Shown piece after piece: positions 10,318-19,011 of a stretch of DNA of 64,000 nucleotides. The DNA lies in NCBI RefSeq assembly GCF_000313615.1, contig NZ_AMZQ01000007.1, forward strand, positions 62,001 through 126,000, in the 5' to 3' direction. The DNA comes from Campylobacter showae CSUNSWCD. GTDB lineage: Bacteria > Campylobacterota > Campylobacteria > Campylobacterales > Campylobacteraceae. The notes below the pieces were generated by a model. The model saw nothing but the letters and a program-made list of their open reading frames with translations, searched no databases and was not told the origin of the DNA. The first letter of the stretch is position 1, and each line of letters opens with the position of its first letter. Position numbers and translations under genes: made by a program.

Positions 10318-10404
10318 GTGAAAAGTTTAAAACTGCTTTTATTTGCTTTAAATAGGGCATTTGCAGCGTTAAAAAAACTGCTTATTTTTTCACTTTTATT
10401 CACG
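10318..10404. other. DnaA-box cluster between dnaA and dnaN (candidate part of oriC)
   Basis: Three TTCAC-core motifs typical of epsilonproteobacterial DnaA boxes are present: TTTTTTCACT at 10385-10394, TTATTCACG at 10396-10404, and GTGAAAAGT (the inverted form) at 10318-10326. The intervening sequence is AT-rich, as in an unwinding element. The first two sit directly after the dnaA stop codon. In Helicobacter pylori DnaA boxes flank dnaA as a bipartite origin; an equivalent here is inference. Confidence 0.55.
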
Positions 10405-10407
10405 TTT

Positions 10408-11718
10408 TTACTCTTTGGTTAAAATTTTATTCTTTAGTTCTTCGACGCGAACTTTAAAATACTCATTCGTTTCGATTAGTTCGTTTATTTTTTTTATGCT
10501 GTGGCTTACGGCTGAGTGATCTTTCATGTTAAAAAATTGCGCAATCTGCGGCATCGAGTTTGGCGTCAAATTTTTAGCCAGATATATCACGATGCGTCTA
10601 GCCTCGACGATATTTTTCGAGCGGGATTTACTTTTCATATCGCTTGGTTTGACGTTTAGCTCTTTGCTCACGATTTCAACGATATTTTCTAGGTTTATAT
10701 TTTCGCGTTTTTCTTTTATCTGATCGCGCAGGATATTTTTTGCAAACTCTAGCGTGATTTCCTGCCTCATGAGCCTTGCGTAAGCGTTTAAATTTATTAT
10801 CGCGCTTTCGATTTCTCGGATGTTGTCGCCCATGTTTGTTGCGATGTAGTTTATGACGTCTTTGTCGAGGTAAATTTTATCAAATTCGCATTTTTTCTTG
10901 ATGATTGCGATTTTAGTATCGAGTTCCGGCGGCGTGATGTCTGCGATGATACCCCACTCAAAACGCGTTCTTAGTCTATCTTCAAAGCCTTTTAGCAGCT
11001 TTGGTTGGCGGTCCGAGGTCATCACGATCTGGCCGTTTTTGGCGTGAAGCTCGTTAAACGTATGGAAAAATTCCTCTTGGATTTTATCCGTTTTGCCTAA
11101 AAACTGCACGTCGTCGATGAGTAAAACGTCGCAGTTTCGGTACTTTTCGCGAAATCGCTCCATCGAGTGGTTGTTGAGGTTATAAGTAAAATCCGTGATA
11201 AACTGCTCGCTTGTTACGCAAATAACCATTTTGCCGCCGTTTAGGCAAAAATTTCCGACTGATTGCAAAAGGTGCGTTTTGCCAAGTCCGGTTGGGCCGT
11301 AGATAAAAAGCGGATTGTAAATTTTACCCAGCTGCTCGGAAACAGCTTTCGCGCTTAAAAATGCGAATTGATTCGAGTCGCCGACGACGAAATTTTCAAA
11401 AGTGTAGCTTGGATTTAGCAGGCTGCTTTGCGCTTTTATCTCTTTTACGTCCACTTTTTTAGCCGGTTTGCTTTGCGTTTTGGTCGCGGCTAGGACGTTG
11501 ATCACGGGTTTTTGTCCGGTTTTTACTTCAAAAAGATGAGCGATTTTGGAGGCGTATTTGGTCTGGATAAATTTAGCGATAATCTCGTTTGGCGCGTTAA
11601 ATACGACGTTCGTTGAGTTTGAGCTTTTTTCGTTAAATTTAAGCTGCTTGATGTAGCATTCAAATTCCGACGGTAAAATTTCTTTGGAAAGTAGCTCCAA
11701 AACCTCGTTTGCGACCAA
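10408..11718 (-). CDS. dnaA: Chromosomal replication initiator DnaA
   Basis: The 436-residue initiator has a divergent N-terminal domain, the AAA+ Walker A GPTGLGKTHLL and Walker B VLLIDDVQFL, sensor motifs (TSDRQPKLL) and the C-terminal DNA-binding helix-turn-helix with the DHSAVSHSIKKI signature. It opens the origin and loads the helicase. The start is TTG at 11718, preceded by AAAGG. DnaA-box-like motifs lie both upstream (11785-11811) and just downstream, allowing autoregulation. Confidence 0.97.
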   Translation of the reverse strand: MVANEVLELLSKEILPSEFECYIKQLKFNEKSSNSTNVVFNAPNEIIAKFIQTKYASKIAHLFEVKTGQKPVINVLAATKTQSKPAKKVDVKEIKAQSSLLNPSYTFENFVVGDSNQFAFLSAKAVSEQLGKIYNPLFIYGPTGLGKTHLLQSVGNFCLNGGKMVICVTSEQFITDFTYNLNNHSMERFREKYRNCDVLLIDDVQFLGKTDKIQEEFFHTFNELHAKNGQIVMTSDRQPKLLKGFEDRLRTRFEWGIIADITPPELDTKIAIIKKKCEFDKIYLDKDVINYIATNMGDNIREIESAIINLNAYARLMRQEITLEFAKNILRDQIKEKRENINLENIVEIVSKELNVKPSDMKSKSRSKNIVEARRIVIYLAKNLTPNSMPQIAQFFNMKDHSAVSHSIKKINELIETNEYFKVRVEELKNKILTKE

Positions 11719-11784
11719 ATTTTTGCCTTTAAGATTAATTCGCTAGATTTTATCTTAAATTTGTTAAAATGGCGTTGAAATTCG

Positions 11785-11811
11785 TTTTTCACACCGTGAA
11801 AAAAGCGTGAA
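11785..11811. other. DnaA-box cluster upstream of dnaA (candidate part of oriC / autoregulation)
   Basis: In the 113-base gap between the divergent dnaA and ruvC genes lie TTTTTCACA (11785-11793) and two inverted copies with cores GTGAA at 11796-11800 and 11807-11811. Three boxes in 27 bases is far above chance. They could act as an origin element, as dnaA operators, or both. Confidence 0.55.
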
Positions 11812-11831
11812 AAACTGTTGAAAAGGATGAG

Positions 11832-12305
11832 ATGAAAATTTTAGGAATCGATCCGGGATCGCGAAATTGCGGCTATGCAATCGTCGAAAAGACGCCCGTG
11901 AAAACCTTTTTGATCGAGGCGGGACTAATCAAAATAAAACCGAATTCTTTGCAGTATCAAATCACCGAACTTTGCGAGGGACTTGATCTGATTTTTAAAA
12001 ATCACAAATTTGACGAAGTGGCGATCGAGGACATATTTTTTGCTTATAATCCAAAAACGGTTTTAAAGCTCGCGCAGTTTCGAGGGGCGCTTAGTCTTAA
12101 AATTTTGCAGCTTCACGGAGATTTTGCCGAGTACACGCCGCTTCAGGTTAAAAAAACGGTCACCGGCAAAGCCAAGGCAGATAAAGAGCAGGTGGCCTTT
12201 ATGGTTAAGAAAATTCTGGGTATAACAAAGGAGATCAAACCGCTTGATATCACCGACGCTATCGCTATCGCGCTAACGCACGCAAATAATCTACGCTTAA
12301 AATAA
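11832..12305 (+). CDS. ruvC: Holliday junction resolvase RuvC
   Basis: The 157-residue nuclease resolves Holliday junctions with RuvAB. The four acidic positions are visible: Asp7 in [12 protein letters not shown], Glu in [13 protein letters not shown], and the C-terminal [14 protein letters not shown]. The start at ATG 11832 follows AAAAGGATGAG. It is transcribed away from dnaA across the candidate origin element. Confidence 0.96.
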   Translation: MKILGIDPGSRNCGYAIVEKTPVKTFLIEAGLIKIKPNSLQYQITELCEGLDLIFKNHKFDEVAIEDIFFAYNPKTVLKLAQFRGALSLKILQLHGDFAEYTPLQVKKTVTGKAKADKEQVAFMVKKILGITKEIKPLDITDAIAIALTHANNLRLK

Positions 12306-12399
12306 GTTCAAATTTTTGATTGTTATTTATTAAAATTTGGCTTCAAATTTTGCCCTTTGTTAGCGCAAAATTTGATTGCTTGAAAATTTATCTCCGCGC

Positions 12400-13419
12400 T
12401 TAATCAACTACCGTAATCCCCGCATCCGCGCAGGCTTTTCTCGCCTTTTTGGATATGCCGATGCCGGTCGTCTCGATTTTTTTAAGATTAATGAATGGCG
12501 CAAGCTCGGCAGCATCGATGTTTTTGATGTCGAAAAGCTCGTCCTCGCCGTCCCAATCAGGCGCGATTTGCAGATAAATTTCGTTTCCGCCGTCAAGATA
12601 GAGCTCGCTCACCTGCTCCGCCAGATTTGCAGGAACCGGATAGTCCTTGAACCACTTTTTGGCTTGCGGCAGCGCGCCGAAGTCCGCATACGGATCGATG
12701 CCGCGCTCCTTGCAGTACTCAAACACGTCAAATTTAGGCTCCAGCAGTGCTTTTTCATACATCAGCTCGTTCATCACGGCGAGCTTGAAATTTAGGTTTT
12801 TAAACATGAGTTTTGGCTCGTTTGTGCGCACGATCTCATACTTGTCGCTTGGCTTAGCATGAGATTTTTTAGCATCGTGGTAAAAGCAAATCTCGCTGAT
12901 CGGCACGGGTGCGTTTCGCACGATACCCTCTATCTCGCCAGTTTCGCTTTTTGCCAGGCGCTCGGCAAAGCTAAATTTCTCGATCCGCTCTCTCACGGCG
13001 TCCGCTAACGTCAGCGAAATTTGATACTCGCCGATTCGCGCGTCAAGATAGATGTAGGCGTCTCGCAGCTGCTTTTCCTTGACCGCATCAAGCGGGGCTT
13101 TACCACCAAAGGTGATCTCGCCGTTAAAAAGCTCGCGCGGAAAGAGCCTTTTGCCTGTGTCTTTTTGGCGTTCGATGAGCAAATTTATCTCTTTTATCCT
13201 GCCGCTAGGTTCCGCAAAACACCAAATACCAAGCTCGTCGTAAAGGGCTAAGGCGTTTGGCTCATATCCGCCATTTTTTGCTGCTTTGTAATCAGGCGGC
13301 ACGATGCGCGGGACGAGGTTTAAAATTTTGTTTAGTTCATCGATCAGAGCGTCATTTGCAAGTAAAATTTTATTTATAAAAATGCCCTTTTTATTCACGT
13401 CGATTTTGATGTTTTGCAT
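12400..13419 (-). CDS. DUF6892-type hypothetical protein, 339 aa
   Basis: A soluble 339-residue protein without signal or membrane segments. The centre (about residues 205-240) carries NFKLAVMNELMYEKALLEP, a pattern I associate with the DUF6892 family. The N-terminal ~150 residues (KGIFINKIL...YKAAKNGGYEPNALALYDELGIWCF) look like the domain that often precedes it. The function is unknown; such proteins occur patchily in bacteria. Base composition resembles the resident genes. It is not clearly operonic with the AT-rich ATPase gene immediately upstream on the same strand. Confidence 0.7.
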   Translation of the reverse strand: MQNIKIDVNKKGIFINKILLANDALIDELNKILNLVPRIVPPDYKAAKNGGYEPNALALYDELGIWCFAEPSGRIKEINLLIERQKDTGKRLFPRELFNGEITFGGKAPLDAVKEKQLRDAYIYLDARIGEYQISLTLADAVRERIEKFSFAERLAKSETGEIEGIVRNAPVPISEICFYHDAKKSHAKPSDKYEIVRTNEPKLMFKNLNFKLAVMNELMYEKALLEPKFDVFEYCKERGIDPYADFGALPQAKKWFKDYPVPANLAEQVSELYLDGGNEIYLQIAPDWDGEDELFDIKNIDAAELAPFINLKKIETTGIGISKKARKACADAGITVVD

Positions 13420-13509
13420 TTTGCTTTCCCTATGTACTTTTAAAAGATAAATTTATGATTTCTTAAAATAATTTTTAGATAGTTATATTCTTTATCTAAA
13501 CTATACATA

Positions 13510-14973
13510 TTAGCTATCATATTCTACGAGGGTATCAAATATATTCAAAATATTATCTGGTTGTAGTGCCCATCTGTAAGATGGATGTATTTCCCAATCA
13601 AAGCCAAAATCTGTATGTGTATTTGCCAAAAACCTATTTTCTTCGAAATACTTTCTTATTATTTTTCCATCAGATTCTTTTTTTCTAGCGGTTAAAAAGT
13701 TAATTTTATACATAAATATGCAAAGATCTTTTTCTGTTGCTTCTTTTCCATTAGCAAAAATAAATTTAGGCATATTGTTAATTATATTTTTAACTTTTTT
13801 ATTTAAATTTGCATCTGTAAACTGATATGCTTCACCCGAATTCTTTTCATATTTTGTAGGTTTCATATTTAGAAGCAATCTTTCAATAGTAGGTAATTCA
13901 GATTTAAATTCATTAATGGTATCTTGAAGTCTACCTTGTGAATATAGTTCAAATATTTTGTTTAATTCCTCTGTCCCAATTTTATTGTGGTTATTTCTTT
14001 TCGCTTCTTTTGCAGATAGCCAACAAAGTTTAATAAGATCACGTGGTCGTTTTCTTATTAAAGACATAAGTAATTTGTATATTGGTATATTGGACCACTT
14101 TCCGTGTCCGTGAAATCTATCTTCAAATACATAGCTAAGTATATTATTGGAAATTTCAGTTTGTTCTAATTTTAATAACTCTCTTTCTTCAACATTACCA
14201 CCAAAATACGTAACAATTCTTTTAGCAAGTAATGCCAAGATACCATGATTATCCCAGGTAACCCACACTACATTACTCTCAACTTTATCAGTAGACTCAT
14301 CATTTGTTCTATATAAATAATAAACATCTGTACGAAGGCTTATTTTAAAATTTATAGATCTATTGGTATTGGAAATATCTCTAATAGCATTTAGCATAGC
14401 TGAAATTCTTTTTATATCATCCCTTTTACCTTCCCAACCACGATCTAAATCATCTATAAAAATAATTATTTTTTTATCACTTAAAAAATGTTGAGCAATT
14501 GCATTTTTTTCTTGACTAATATTAATTTTTAAATTTTTTAAACAATCCACCAAAGTGTCTATTATGCTAGATTTTAAATTTTTTATTGGTTTCCCAAAAG
14601 TACTAATTTTATCAATGGCTTTATTTATGATGATTTTTGTGAGCTCATCTTTCCATATTTTTACTAATTTATTATGACCATCATCTTTTGATTCGTTTAT
14701 ACCTTCAATATCATCTGGTGTTAGCATTATAGTTAGTATATTATCTTTTTCAAATTCTTGTCGCATCACTTGAAAAATAGCTGATTTTCCAATTCCTTTA
14801 TGTCCAACAGCTATACGAAGTGGTAAATTCGCTTTTATTTCTTCGTATATATCTGCCTTAAAGTAATATTCTATCAATCTTTCTGGCTTTTCATCCTCTG
14901 CAGCTTCACTTCCGAATAATGCCGCTATTTCTTCATCATTAAATTTTAATTCCTTTTTTTTCATATTGTACAT
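13510..14973 (-). CDS. Stand-alone P-loop ATPase, Sll1717-like; candidate defence gene
   Basis: The 487-residue protein has Walker A GHKGIGKS (residues 57-64) and Walker B IIIFIDDLD (169-177) followed by RG, in the arrangement of the P-loop ATPases called the Sll1717 family, related to KAP/STAND-like NTPases. A motif ISLRTDVYYLYR follows as a possible sensor. No nuclease, membrane or DNA-binding domain is evident in the C-terminal 280 residues. It has a good ribosome site (AAAGGAG, six bases before ATG). A+T content is far above both neighbours, and it sits alone between a DUF6892 gene and thyX, which marks it as acquired. Relatives often lie in defence islands; an anti-phage role here is inference. 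Confidence 0.65.
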   Translation of the reverse strand: MYNMKKKELKFNDEEIAALFGSEAAEDEKPERLIEYYFKADIYEEIKANLPLRIAVGHKGIGKSAIFQVMRQEFEKDNILTIMLTPDDIEGINESKDDGHNKLVKIWKDELTKIIINKAIDKISTFGKPIKNLKSSIIDTLVDCLKNLKINISQEKNAIAQHFLSDKKIIIFIDDLDRGWEGKRDDIKRISAMLNAIRDISNTNRSINFKISLRTDVYYLYRTNDESTDKVESNVVWVTWDNHGILALLAKRIVTYFGGNVEERELLKLEQTEISNNILSYVFEDRFHGHGKWSNIPIYKLLMSLIRKRPRDLIKLCWLSAKEAKRNNHNKIGTEELNKIFELYSQGRLQDTINEFKSELPTIERLLLNMKPTKYEKNSGEAYQFTDANLNKKVKNIINNMPKFIFANGKEATEKDLCIFMYKINFLTARKKESDGKIIRKYFEENRFLANTHTDFGFDWEIHPSYRWALQPDNILNIFDTLVEYDS

Positions 14974-14984
14974 TTTTTACTCCT

Positions 14985-15605
14985 TTATTTTATATCTATA
15001 CATTTTTCAAAGATAAATTTATGCTCCTGAGGCAGCGACTCGTAAAGCTTTAGCGAGAGGTTTCTGATCTCCCAAAGCGCTGATTTTGAGCTGCGTAGCG
15101 AGAGGAAATTTTGCAAACTGCGCGCGTTTACGCTCCACGTGAGCTCGGTTTTGTAGCACTCGGGTAAGCAGTACTTGACGATGTCGAGGCTTTTTGTGGT
15201 GTTTGCGAGGATCTCGCGCAGATTTTCCAGCGCTTTGATGCTTGCGTTATCGACCGTTTCGTCACCCGTTAATACAATAAATCTCGCCGCCCGCTCAAAG
15301 TCGCCAAGCTCAAATTTAGCCTCTTTTTTTAGCTCTTTTAGCGTGTAGCGCGTTGATTTGACGCTGAGGCTCGCCACGCGGTGACGGGCTAGTTCTTGTA
15401 GCAGGGCGCGCGAGATGCCTTGGATGTAGAAGTTGTAGGAAAGGTGCTCGAGCGTGCTGGCGTGTTTAAATTTATTGCCGACGCGCTCGATGAGCTCGAC
15501 ATCTTTTTCACCGCCATTGTCGCCTTTTTCAAAGCTTTGCCAACACGTACGGATCGCGTGCGAGCAGATATTTAGCGGAGTATAATTTAGAAGCGTTACT
15601 TGCAT
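14985..15605 (-). CDS. thyX: Flavin-dependent thymidylate synthase ThyX
   Basis: ThyX methylates dUMP to dTMP using methylenetetrahydrofolate, FAD and NADPH. The 206-residue protein has the diagnostic signature RHRVASLSVKS (residues 74-84), followed by TRYTL; the conserved STLEHLSYNF strand is at about 50-59. No thyA is seen in this window. Codon use and GC content are resident-like, unlike the ATPase gene that follows it after 11 bases. Confidence 0.96.
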   Translation of the reverse strand: MQVTLLNYTPLNICSHAIRTCWQSFEKGDNGGEKDVELIERVGNKFKHASTLEHLSYNFYIQGISRALLQELARHRVASLSVKSTRYTLKELKKEAKFELGDFERAARFIVLTGDETVDNASIKALENLREILANTTKSLDIVKYCLPECYKTELTWSVNARSLQNFLSLRSSKSALWEIRNLSLKLYESLPQEHKFIFEKCIDIK

Positions 15606-15740
15606 TTTTGACTCTTTTAGTTAAATTTAGCGGTAAATTTAGCTAAAAATTGATAAAAATTTGATTTTAAACTTGTATTCTAGTTTTTACCGACAGTACG
15701 GTAAAATTTACAAATTTAGTTCTAAATAATGTCAATACAA

Positions 15741-16004
15741 TTATTTATCTCTATAATGAGAGCCGCACTGAATGATTTTAATAATGTCGTTTTCTATTTT
15801 GTAGACTATCCTGTTTGCACCGTCTATGCGTCTACTATGATACTCACTTAGATTACCCGTTAGCCTTTCTGGTTTACCAATGCCTTCATAGCCGTTTCTA
15901 TCGATATCTTTTATGAGCTCTAAAATTCTTTTTAAGACTTTTTTATCATTTTGTTGCCAGTAAATAAATTCGTCCCAAGCATCGTCCGACCAAGCCTTAA
16001 TCAT
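15741..16004 (-). CDS. YoeB/Txe-type mRNA interferase toxin
   Basis: The 87-residue toxin has the Txe/YoeB pattern: MIKAWSDDAWDEFIYWQQNDKK at the N-terminus, GIGKPERLTGNLSEYHSRRID in the middle, and IVYKIENDIIKIIQCGSHYRDK at the C-terminus, with the catalytic Glu, Arg and C-terminal His-Tyr. YoeB toxins cleave mRNA on the ribosome. Its start overlaps the antitoxin stop by 8 bases, so translation is coupled. Confidence 0.88.
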   Translation of the reverse strand: MIKAWSDDAWDEFIYWQQNDKKVLKRILELIKDIDRNGYEGIGKPERLTGNLSEYHSRRIDGANRIVYKIENDIIKIIQCGSHYRDK

Positions 16005-16245
16005 TCAAAACCTCATGAATTTGACCGCCCGTAGTTTTCATTTGCTCCGCATTTTTTTCGAGCCTTTTTAAATTTTCTTGCGAAAAAAATGGGTCGGCCT
16101 TAAGCTCAAACGGTATACCTCGATGCATTATAATTTGTTTATAAAATGCATTCGTAGCCGAACTAAGAGTGAGACCGATATCAGCTAAAATTTGCTCGAC
16201 AGCTTTTTTATCGTTATCGTTTACGCGAATATTTACGCTTGCCAT
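15997..16245 (-). CDS. RelB/DinJ-type antitoxin
   Basis: The 82-residue product begins with a ribbon-helix-helix-like segment (MASVNIRVNDNDKKAVEQILADIG) and a LTLSSATNAFYKQII helix typical of RelB/DinJ antitoxins, followed by the PFELKADPFFS linker and a C-terminal toxin-wrapping tail. It is the first gene of the pair and should repress its own promoter. Pairing a DinJ-like antitoxin with a YoeB-like toxin, rather than YefM, is a less common but known combination. Confidence 0.88.
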   Translation of the reverse strand: MASVNIRVNDNDKKAVEQILADIGLTLSSATNAFYKQIIMHRGIPFELKADPFFSQENLKRLEKNAEQMKTTGGQIHEVLND

Positions 16246-16318
16246 TTTATATCCTTTTTGATTTGCATTGTATCATTTTGTATTTACTATGTAAAGGATT
16301 ATTGTATTTTTTAGATAG

Positions 16319-16347
16319 AATAAGACGCTAAAATTTAGCGTCTTATT
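16319..16347 (-). terminator. Terminator of the hook protein gene
   Basis: A perfect 14-bp inverted repeat (AATAAGACGCTAAA and its complement, one base apart) lies between the flgE stop at 16357 and the antitoxin promoter region, and ends in TTATTCT on the minus strand. It isolates the toxin-antitoxin operon from flagellar read-through. Confidence 0.65.
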
Positions 16348-16356
16348 TGGGTTATT

Positions 16357-18726
16357 TTATTTTAATTGAAGCAGCGTGTTTAGCATTTCGTCGCTAGTCG
16401 TGATCGTCTTTGAGTTAGCTTGGAAGCCACGCTGTACGACGATGAGCTGAGTTAGCGAGCGAGATAGATCGACGTTGCTCATCTCAAGGCTCGAGGCTGA
16501 GATCTTACCGCGTCCGGCAGTTTGAGCCGCGCCGATGATCGGATCGCCCGAGTTTGCCGTGCGCGAGAAGAGGTTTCCGCCTTCGCCGGCTAAGCCTTGA
16601 TTGTTTGCAAATTTAGCAACGCCCACTTGCGCTAGTCCTAGGCTTCGGCCGTTCGTAAATGATCCCACGAGCGTTCCGCTTTGATCTATCCTGATACCGT
16701 TTAGCTCGCCGCTAGCGTAGCCGTCTTGGCTGATGTCTGCGGTGCTTGAGTTGTTATCGGTGCTCGTTAGTCCGTCCGTGGTCTGCGTAGTGCCGAATTT
16801 TAGTTCGATGTGCTGGCCTATAGCTGAGCCGTTTTGTGCGCCGAAGGTAATGCTAGCCGGGCTATATGTCGCTAGCGAGCCGTCCGGGTTAAATCTCACG
16901 TAACCAGTGATCACGTTTGCAGGTTCGCCATCTTGATTTATTCGGTTCGGTTCGGCTACTTGGATAACCATCGTCCACTCGGTTCCGCCGTTTTCTGTGT
17001 AGCCGCGTTTTACGAAGTCCATTTTTATATTATGCTTCGTACCTAAGCTATCGTAAAGATCGGTGCTTGAGCTATGAGCCGCCATATTCAAACCATCGGT
17101 AACTCTTGCAGAGTCGCCAGAGCTTAATGATCCTGAAATAGGCGCCATAGATGCGGTAAATTTGACGTTTTCGGTTACGTTATTGGCGGCATTTGTTAAG
17201 CCCGTAACTGTCAGGTTCATATTATGGTCATCCATAAAAGTATCTGCTGTAGGAGTATCATCATTGTCATTTGATGCATCTCCTCTAGGGTTTCTTATCT
17301 GAAATTGCCCATGTTCATTAACGGTTACTTCGACACCGTCGTTTTTATTACCTGTTTTTTCTGACGGACCAGGGGTTCCAGTAGAAGCTAAAGAGTTTGT
17401 AAAAGTGGTTTCATTAGGGGTAGATCCAGTATTTCCTACAACTGTACCATTATAATTCGTCCACAATCTTGCGTCTTTTTGCATAGCTTCACGTAGATCC
17501 TCGGTAGTTGTTACTTGTCTAGCTACTGCATCATCGTATTTATGTACTGCACTTACGCGAGTTTTATTGTATGTATATTGATATGCCGTTATTATATTAG
17601 TATCAGCAAAAGTTTTATCCGGGTCGGTGCCAGTATGTGAAGTAATTGTATTTCCTGCATTTAAGACCATTTTTATATTTTTAGTATTTGCTGTGGTGCC
17701 TAAATTATTTCTATTCGTAAGTACTAGTTTATTTCCATTTGAAACACTAGCTTCTACTCCAGTTTTACTATATCGTTCGTTTATTACAGATGCTAGCTGA
17801 CTAATGTTTTTAATATCATTAGCTACTATAGTCTCTCCATTTAGGGTTATGTTAAGAATTTTTGCTGGACTGATGTCTCCAGTATTGCTTGCACCGACAT
17901 CTAAAAGTTGAGTTTTAGCATCGGCGTAGCTAGCCCATATGCCTTGACCTGTTCTTAAATTATACGCATCGCCGGCATTATTAAATAAAACGCCAAGATC
18001 GGCTCCGCGCTCCGTCATCCTCTGTTCACCGTTTCTATTTACGTAGAATCTATCCGAACCTATATTATTTTCATCATGTTGCTCGGTTGCTACGTCATTT
18101 ACGCCGTTATTATTTAAATCAACGAAACCGTGGTGTTGATCAAGTCGGTAGATAGGTATCTTTTTATTTCCTACGTCGTTACCGCTGTCTAAGTTTCCTT
18201 TTAGCGCGATGTTTGTCGTAGCGCGCGCAGGCACGGTTAGGCCGACTGGGATCTTTATATCGCCGATAGGTCTAGTAGGATCGATCTCTCCCGTTTCCTC
18301 GTCTCTCATCCAGCCTTGTACGATGTTGCCGCCGTTATCGACGAAGTTACCTTCGCTATCTCTTGAAAAGTCGCCGTTTCTGGTGTAGTAGGTGGTTTTG
18401 CCGCCGTCCGAGCTCACCATGAAAAATCCGTCGCCCTGAAGCGCGATATCGGTTTGTTTGTCGGTGGTTTGCAGCGAGCCTTGCTTAAAAATCCTCGTAG
18501 TGGAGTTTATCTGCGTGCCTAGGCCAACTTCCATGTTATTTACGCCGCCGTGTTGATTTTGCGGTGCGGTGGCGATACGCGAAGTTTGGTAGATAAGGTC
18601 GTCGAAATTTGCGCGGTTGTATTTGTAGCCGACGGTGTTTACGTTAGCGATGTTGTTACCCTCAACATCCATAGCGATCTGGTGAGCTTGCAGTCCCGTA
18701 ACGCCCGACCAAAGTGATCTCATCAT
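16357..18726 (-). CDS. flgE: Flagellar hook protein FlgE (long form, 789 aa)
   Basis: The N-terminus (MMRSLWSGVTGLQAHQIAMD, then VEGNNIANVNTVGYK) and the C-terminal NVDLSRSLTQLIVVQRGFQANSKTITTSDEML are the conserved D0 rod/hook segments. Central domains are greatly expanded relative to the ~400-residue enterobacterial hook, as in Campylobacter hook proteins of about 800 residues. Residues about 275-510 (bases 17200-17900) are Asn/Thr-rich and more A+T-rich than the ends, consistent with an exposed, fast-evolving hook surface. A sigma-54 promoter lies 40 bases upstream and a strong terminator follows. A second, shorter FlgE-type protein is encoded at 45528-47159. Confidence 0.93.
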   Translation of the reverse strand: MMRSLWSGVTGLQAHQIAMDVEGNNIANVNTVGYKYNRANFDDLIYQTSRIATAPQNQHGGVNNMEVGLGTQINSTTRIFKQGSLQTTDKQTDIALQGDGFFMVSSDGGKTTYYTRNGDFSRDSEGNFVDNGGNIVQGWMRDEETGEIDPTRPIGDIKIPVGLTVPARATTNIALKGNLDSGNDVGNKKIPIYRLDQHHGFVDLNNNGVNDVATEQHDENNIGSDRFYVNRNGEQRMTERGADLGVLFNNAGDAYNLRTGQGIWASYADAKTQLLDVGASNTGDISPAKILNITLNGETIVANDIKNISQLASVINERYSKTGVEASVSNGNKLVLTNRNNLGTTANTKNIKMVLNAGNTITSHTGTDPDKTFADTNIITAYQYTYNKTRVSAVHKYDDAVARQVTTTEDLREAMQKDARLWTNYNGTVVGNTGSTPNETTFTNSLASTGTPGPSEKTGNKNDGVEVTVNEHGQFQIRNPRGDASNDNDDTPTADTFMDDHNMNLTVTGLTNAANNVTENVKFTASMAPISGSLSSGDSARVTDGLNMAAHSSSTDLYDSLGTKHNIKMDFVKRGYTENGGTEWTMVIQVAEPNRINQDGEPANVITGYVRFNPDGSLATYSPASITFGAQNGSAIGQHIELKFGTTQTTDGLTSTDNNSSTADISQDGYASGELNGIRIDQSGTLVGSFTNGRSLGLAQVGVAKFANNQGLAGEGGNLFSRTANSGDPIIGAAQTAGRGKISASSLEMSNVDLSRSLTQLIVVQRGFQANSKTITTSDEMLNTLLQLK

Positions 18727-18765
18727 AGCTTTATCCTTTTTGAAAAGTGAATTTTAAGATGACTT

Positions 18766-18783
18766 AAGCAAAAGACGTTCCAA
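18766..18783 (-). promoter_or_regulatory. Sigma-54 promoter of the hook gene
   Basis: On the minus strand the sequence is TTGGAACGTCTTTTGCTT, which fits the Campylobacter sigma-54 consensus (GG and GC elements) at every defined position, 40 bases before flgE. Confidence 0.88.
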
Positions 18784-19011
18784 ATTTAAATTTGATTTTA
18801 GTTTAGTCTTCGCGAAGGTAGTAGCGAAAAAGAGTATATGAGTTAAATTTGTAAATTTACTTCAAATTTAAGCAGAAAAAGTTAAGGCGAAGTATCGCGA
18901 GATGGATTTAAGGGTTGCGACGTAAAAATTTAGCGAAGATAAGACATGTAGTCTATCGAGCTAAATTTTTACTAGCTCCGTTAAAGACGCTCGCGAGACA
19001 AGCCGCCAAAT
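18784..19011. repeat. Intergenic region with a long inverted repeat
   Basis: Between the antiporter stop and the hook promoter there is no gene. It holds a 13-bp perfect inverted repeat (GTAAAAATTTAGC at 18922-18934 and its complement at 18960-18972). Nested inside are GATA/TATC and GAC/GTC arms around an ATGTA loop, giving one long hairpin. It could be a terminator for the antiporter or a small mobile-repeat remnant. Confidence 0.5.
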
